This document shows positions 4,734-9,182 of a stretch of DNA of 9,182 nt, in pieces (within the stretch, counting starts at the first letter, position 1; each line of letters opens with the position of its first letter). The DNA is from an uncultured Clostridia bacterium (GTDB taxonomy: Bacteria > Bacillota_A > Clostridia > Oscillospirales > Oscillospiraceae): contig CAMZIX010000050.1 of the NCBI GenBank assembly GCA_947307375.1, forward strand, positions 1 to 9,182, read 5' to 3'. A model generated the notes under the pieces. That model was not told the DNA's origin and did not search any database. It was given only the letters and a program-made list of their open reading frames with translations. The translations under genes and the position numbers were made by a program.

Positions 4734-6020
4734 TCACGAATCGTTGCTTTCGATCTTCACATGGAAGCCCATTTGAACCAGCGCGGTGAAGAATTCGCGC
4801 TCCAGCGCCGGCTCCACGCTGTTGCGGACGATGTTGAAAAAGGTTTTTCCCCGCCAGCTCGTGCAGCTGGCGTTGTAGGGAGAGCTGGCCTGCGGGCCGA
4901 GGACGAATTCCACGCGCTCGACATACGGCGCCATCTCGTCCGGCAGCTCTACCTGACCGAGATTCGACAGCGACAGCGTGGAGACGTTCTCGCCGACGCG
5001 GTCGAAGACCAGGCGCATGACCAGGTTTTTCAGCGACAGCGGGATGATCTTCAGGAAGGGATTGCGCTCGTCCCGGACATTCGGCGCGAAGACGGCGGCC
5101 ATGTTTTTCGGCGTGATGGCCAGCTGCATCTGATGGTGCACGAGCTGTACCAGCTCCTCAAACTCGTAGTCCCCGAGGCGGGGGTCGACGCCGATGTTGG
5201 CCACGGCGACGAAGTTGCGGAGGGTCTCGCCGCCGTAGAGACGGCGCAGGTTGACCGGGATCTGCACGCGGACGGGCTTCTGCCGGCTTCGCCGGGGCTG
5301 CTCGGCGGCCTGCACGCGCAGGATGGACTGGATCAGCAGCGCGCAGAGCCAGGCCGTCACCGTGACGCCCGAGGCTTTGGCGCGCGCCCGGAGCGCCTCG
5401 CTGTCGAGGACGCCCAGAGTCACGTGCAGGAAGCGGTCCGGCTCGGGCGTGCCGCGCAGACGGTAGACGTTCCGGTCGTCCCGCGGCGCCGCGACGGGGC
5501 CGGCATGCGCGCGGAAGCTGTCGACCAGTTCTTCCTTGCGCGGCGGCTCGGCCGGATCCCTGATCCCGCAGGCGGCGGGGATCGCCGCGCCATAACGGAG
5601 CCGGAGATACGCGGCGGCCAGCGTTTTGGCGAAGACCATTGCGCCGGTGCCGTCGGTGACGGCGTGGAAGAACTCCACGGCCATGCGGTCGCGGTAATAT
5701 AGGACGCGGATCGCGCAGCGGCGCACGTCGGCCATCGTCATGCCCCGCAGCGGACGGCTGGCGTCTGTCTGCACGGCGGGCGGCTGCGGCAGCTCCTCGA
5801 GATAGTACCAGAAGGCGCTGCGCCGCAGCCGCACGAGCACCGAGGGGAAGCGCGGCGCGACGGTATCCAGCGCCTGCTGCAGCAGCGCGGGATCGACCGG
5901 GTCGGTAAAAGTAAAGGAAAGGCGGAAGGCGTTGCTCCAGTGCCGCCGCAGCGCGGCGGGGAAGATGAGCGCGGCGTTGTCCAGCCGCAGCCAGCGCAGA
6001 TCGCGGTTTCGTTGCTCCAT
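4734..6020 (-). CDS. Condensation-domain-like acyltransferase (alcohol/PapA-type)
   Basis: A 428-residue protein without signal peptide or clear membrane segment. HAVTDG at 119-124 is the HxxxDG active-site motif of the condensation/BAHD/CoA-dependent acyltransferase fold, with His119 as the expected general base. Further family-like features are IPVNLRRLYGGETLRNF (254-270) and LSNLGQVELP (351-360), the latter in the place of the structural DFGWG/SNLG motif of the second half. The length equals one full two-lobed domain. It probably transfers an acyl group from CoA or a carrier to a hydroxyl or amine; the acceptor is unknown. There is no carrier or adenylation domain nearby, so it is not part of a peptide synthetase. 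AGGAG 8 bases upstream supports the start. It is the first gene of a two-gene operon with the zinc-ribbon membrane protein. Confidence 0.75.
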   Translation of the reverse strand: MEQRNRDLRWLRLDNAALIFPAALRRHWSNAFRLSFTFTDPVDPALLQQALDTVAPRFPSVLVRLRRSAFWYYLEELPQPPAVQTDASRPLRGMTMADVRRCAIRVLYYRDRMAVEFFHAVTDGTGAMVFAKTLAAAYLRLRYGAAIPAACGIRDPAEPPRKEELVDSFRAHAGPVAAPRDDRNVYRLRGTPEPDRFLHVTLGVLDSEALRARAKASGVTVTAWLCALLIQSILRVQAAEQPRRSRQKPVRVQIPVNLRRLYGGETLRNFVAVANIGVDPRLGDYEFEELVQLVHHQMQLAITPKNMAAVFAPNVRDERNPFLKIIPLSLKNLVMRLVFDRVGENVSTLSLSNLGQVELPDEMAPYVERVEFVLGPQASSPYNASCTSWRGKTFFNIVRNSVEPALEREFFTALVQMGFHVKIESNDS

Positions 6021-6056
6021 CGGAATGGCTCCTGTTCGCTCGGATCGGATGTCCGG

Positions 6057-6085
6057 ATTATACCCCCGGCGGCGCGCCGCGTCCA
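6057..6085 (-). promoter_or_regulatory. Promoter of the acyltransferase/zinc-ribbon operon
   Basis: Read on the minus strand: TGGACG (6085-6080), 17-base spacer, perfect TATAAT (6062-6057). The spacer contains the 12-bp perfect palindrome GCGGCGCGCCGC (6069-6080), a possible operator. The leader to the ATG would be about 30 bases. Confidence 0.65.
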
Positions 6086-6210
6086 GCGGCAGGGGCCGGA
6101 AGTAGAGCGCCGCCGGGGGATCGGAGAGGGAAAAGCGGGCTCTCCTTTTCGGAGAGGAGGAACAAACGCGCTCTACGGCGGGCGAAGGACGGGAGAGACC
6201 CTGCGGTTGG
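6086..6210. other. Intergenic region between divergent promoters with nested inverted repeats
   Basis: No gene is supported here. Perfect 9-base inverted arms (GTAGAGCGC 6102-6110, GCGCTCTAC 6168-6176) enclose an 8-base direct repeat CGGAGAGG (6122-6129, 6150-6157). CTCTCC at 6140-6145 can pair with GGAGAG on either side (6123-6128 or 6151-6156), giving two mutually exclusive hairpins. It lies upstream of both predicted promoters, so it is either a regulator-binding region, an unrecognised small RNA, or a remnant of a small repeat element. Confidence 0.35.
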
Positions 6211-6260
6211 TTAAAAATTTTTAATTAAGTCTTGATTTTGGAGCGGCGGGAGATTATAAT
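6211..6260 (+). promoter_or_regulatory. Strong hppA promoter with AT-rich UP element
   Basis: TTGATT (6232-6237), 17-base spacer, perfect TATAAT (6255-6260). A 14-bp AT palindrome TTAAAAATTTTTAA (6211-6224), followed by ATTAA, lies just upstream of the -35 box, where an UP element would contact RNA polymerase alpha subunits. It stands out in an otherwise GC-rich region. Confidence 0.75.
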
Positions 6261-6397
6261 AACTCTGTCATACAGGAACCCCAACACACAGGGAGAGGGG
6301 CGGCTTGTCCGCACCTCGGCCCCGACTGAGGAGGTCGCGGCTTTGATTCCCCTCCTGCGAATGCCATACGAATTCCATATTGTAACGATACGTATAA

Positions 6398-6436
6398 TCC
6401 GCTCCTAATTCCCAGGGGGCGGATTTGGCTTTTTTC
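6398..6436 (+). terminator. Possible attenuator hairpin in the hppA leader
   Basis: Stem 6398-6405 with 6416-6423 (8 bp, one T-G pair), 10-base loop, then TTTGGC and T6. The stem is moderate and the first T-run is interrupted, so termination would be partial or conditional. Confidence 0.35.
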
Positions 6437-6452
6437 GGGGGGCTTTTTTCGG
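6427..6452 (+). repeat. 12-bp tandem direct repeat with T-runs
   Basis: GGCTTTTTTCGG occurs at 6427-6438 and again at 6441-6452, with two G bases between the copies. It lies in the leader between the attenuator-like stem and the last small hairpin. Confidence 0.8.
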
Positions 6453-6500
6453 CTCGCGGGAGCCGCATGCACCAATCATTGATCAAAGGAGGCTGGTTTT

Positions 6501-8588
<2,088 letters not shown>

Positions 8589-8598
8589 AGCGGAAATA

Positions 8599-8614
8599 CC
8601 GGTTGACAAACCGG
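8599..8614. promoter_or_regulatory. Inverted repeat around the nifJ -35 box (candidate operator)
   Basis: CCGGTT-GACA-AACCGG has perfect 6-base arms and surrounds the -35 element (TTGACA 8603-8608). As RNA at the end of the hppA transcript it could form a hairpin, but no T-run follows, so a terminator is unlikely. Confidence 0.35.
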
Positions 8615-8632
8615 GTCGAAAATCAGTATCAT
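8603..8632 (+). promoter_or_regulatory. Promoter of nifJ/por
   Basis: Perfect TTGACA (8603-8608), 18-base spacer, TATCAT (8627-8632), 15 bases after the hppA stop. The leader is about 85 bases and GC-rich, with several GGCC/CCGG self-complementary steps (8657-8683) and a small GGTGG/CCACC stem at its start (8637-8641 with 8649-8653). Confidence 0.7.
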
Positions 8633-8692
8633 AAAAGGTGGGCGATTTCCACCGAAGGCCGTCGGCCGGCAGGCCGCGCGGCCCGAATATAG

Positions 8693-9182
<490 letters not shown>

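Larger units (their letters stand above)
6267..6488 (+). ncRNA. Structured leader of hppA (candidate cis-regulatory RNA, class not recognised)
   Basis: From the predicted transcription start (about 6267) to the hppA ribosome binding site (about 6487-6492) there are over 200 untranslated bases. Visible stems: GGGGC/GCCCC (6297-6301 with 6319-6323), AGGAGG/CCTCCT (6329-6334 with 6351-6356), an 8-bp stem 6398-6405 with 6416-6423 followed by a T-rich stretch, and GGCTC/GAGCC (6451-6455 with 6460-6464) close to the ribosome binding site. The third stem plus T-run resembles an attenuator. I do not recognise a known riboswitch consensus. A short open frame at 6361-6408 lacks a ribosome binding site and is not called. 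Confidence 0.4.

Noticed and set aside
3963..5702. 579-codon plus-strand open frame across the zinc-ribbon and acyltransferase genes
   Set aside because: Antisense shadow rich in Gln, Arg, His and Ala; it spans two real minus-strand genes and starts in a terminator region.
6335..6360. tRNA or tmRNA T-arm-like stretch (CTTTGATTCCCC)
   Set aside because: No matching acceptor, D or anticodon arms and no CCA end can be folded around it.
6361..6408. Fifteen-codon leader peptide frame (starts MPYEFHIV) in the hppA leader
   Set aside because: There is no ribosome binding site at a workable distance; the only AGGAGG (6329-6334) is too far upstream and can pair with 6351-6356.
6254..6486. Overlapping minus-strand frames in the hppA leader
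   Set aside because: They cover the hppA promoter and structured leader and have no recognisable product or ribosome binding site.

Overview
The window looks like chromosomal DNA from a GC-rich anaerobic Firmicute, most likely a gut clostridium of the Oscillospiraceae/Ruminococcaceae kind. This is inferred from clean AGGAGG-type ribosome binding sites, a pyruvate:ferredoxin oxidoreductase gene, a K+-dependent Na+-type membrane pyrophosphatase, and zinc-ribbon membrane proteins of a type common in Clostridia. I cannot name the species.

Left part (1-2160). The last codons of rplM (L13) and the whole of rpsI (S9) are followed by a terminator. Next comes an AT-rich segment with its own strong promoter and one acyltransferase-3 family membrane protein. 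Immediately after that gene the last 13 bases of rpsI coding sequence recur (TTC AGC AAG CGC T), again in frame with a stop codon. A second, GC-rich terminator follows exactly as far from this stop as the first terminator is from the true rpsI stop. This is the footprint expected of a site-specific element integrated in the 3' end of rpsI, here reduced to cargo with no integrase. A probable frameshifted gene remnant (1846-2099) and a perfect bidirectional hairpin terminator close this part.

Middle part (2160-6085). A secreted class-3 type lipase (minus strand) diverges from a zinc-ribbon/Bax-inhibitor-1-like membrane protein (plus strand). The latter converges on a two-gene minus-strand operon: a condensation-type acyltransferase (HAVTDG motif) followed by a zinc-ribbon six-TM protein whose ribosome binding site overlaps the acyltransferase stop codon. 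Lipase and acyltransferase suggest envelope or lipid ester work, but no pathway can be assigned.

Right part (6021-9182). A 480-base intergenic region holds two divergent promoters, an unusual set of inverted repeats between them, and a roughly 230-base structured leader in front of hppA, the ion-pumping pyrophosphatase. hppA is followed, behind its own promoter, by the start of pyruvate:ferredoxin oxidoreductase (nifJ/por), which runs off the window. The last two fit a fermentative anaerobe that conserves energy from PPi and from pyruvate oxidation.

The best candidate for something undescribed is the rpsI-tail-flanked acyltransferase cassette; next is the hppA leader RNA.
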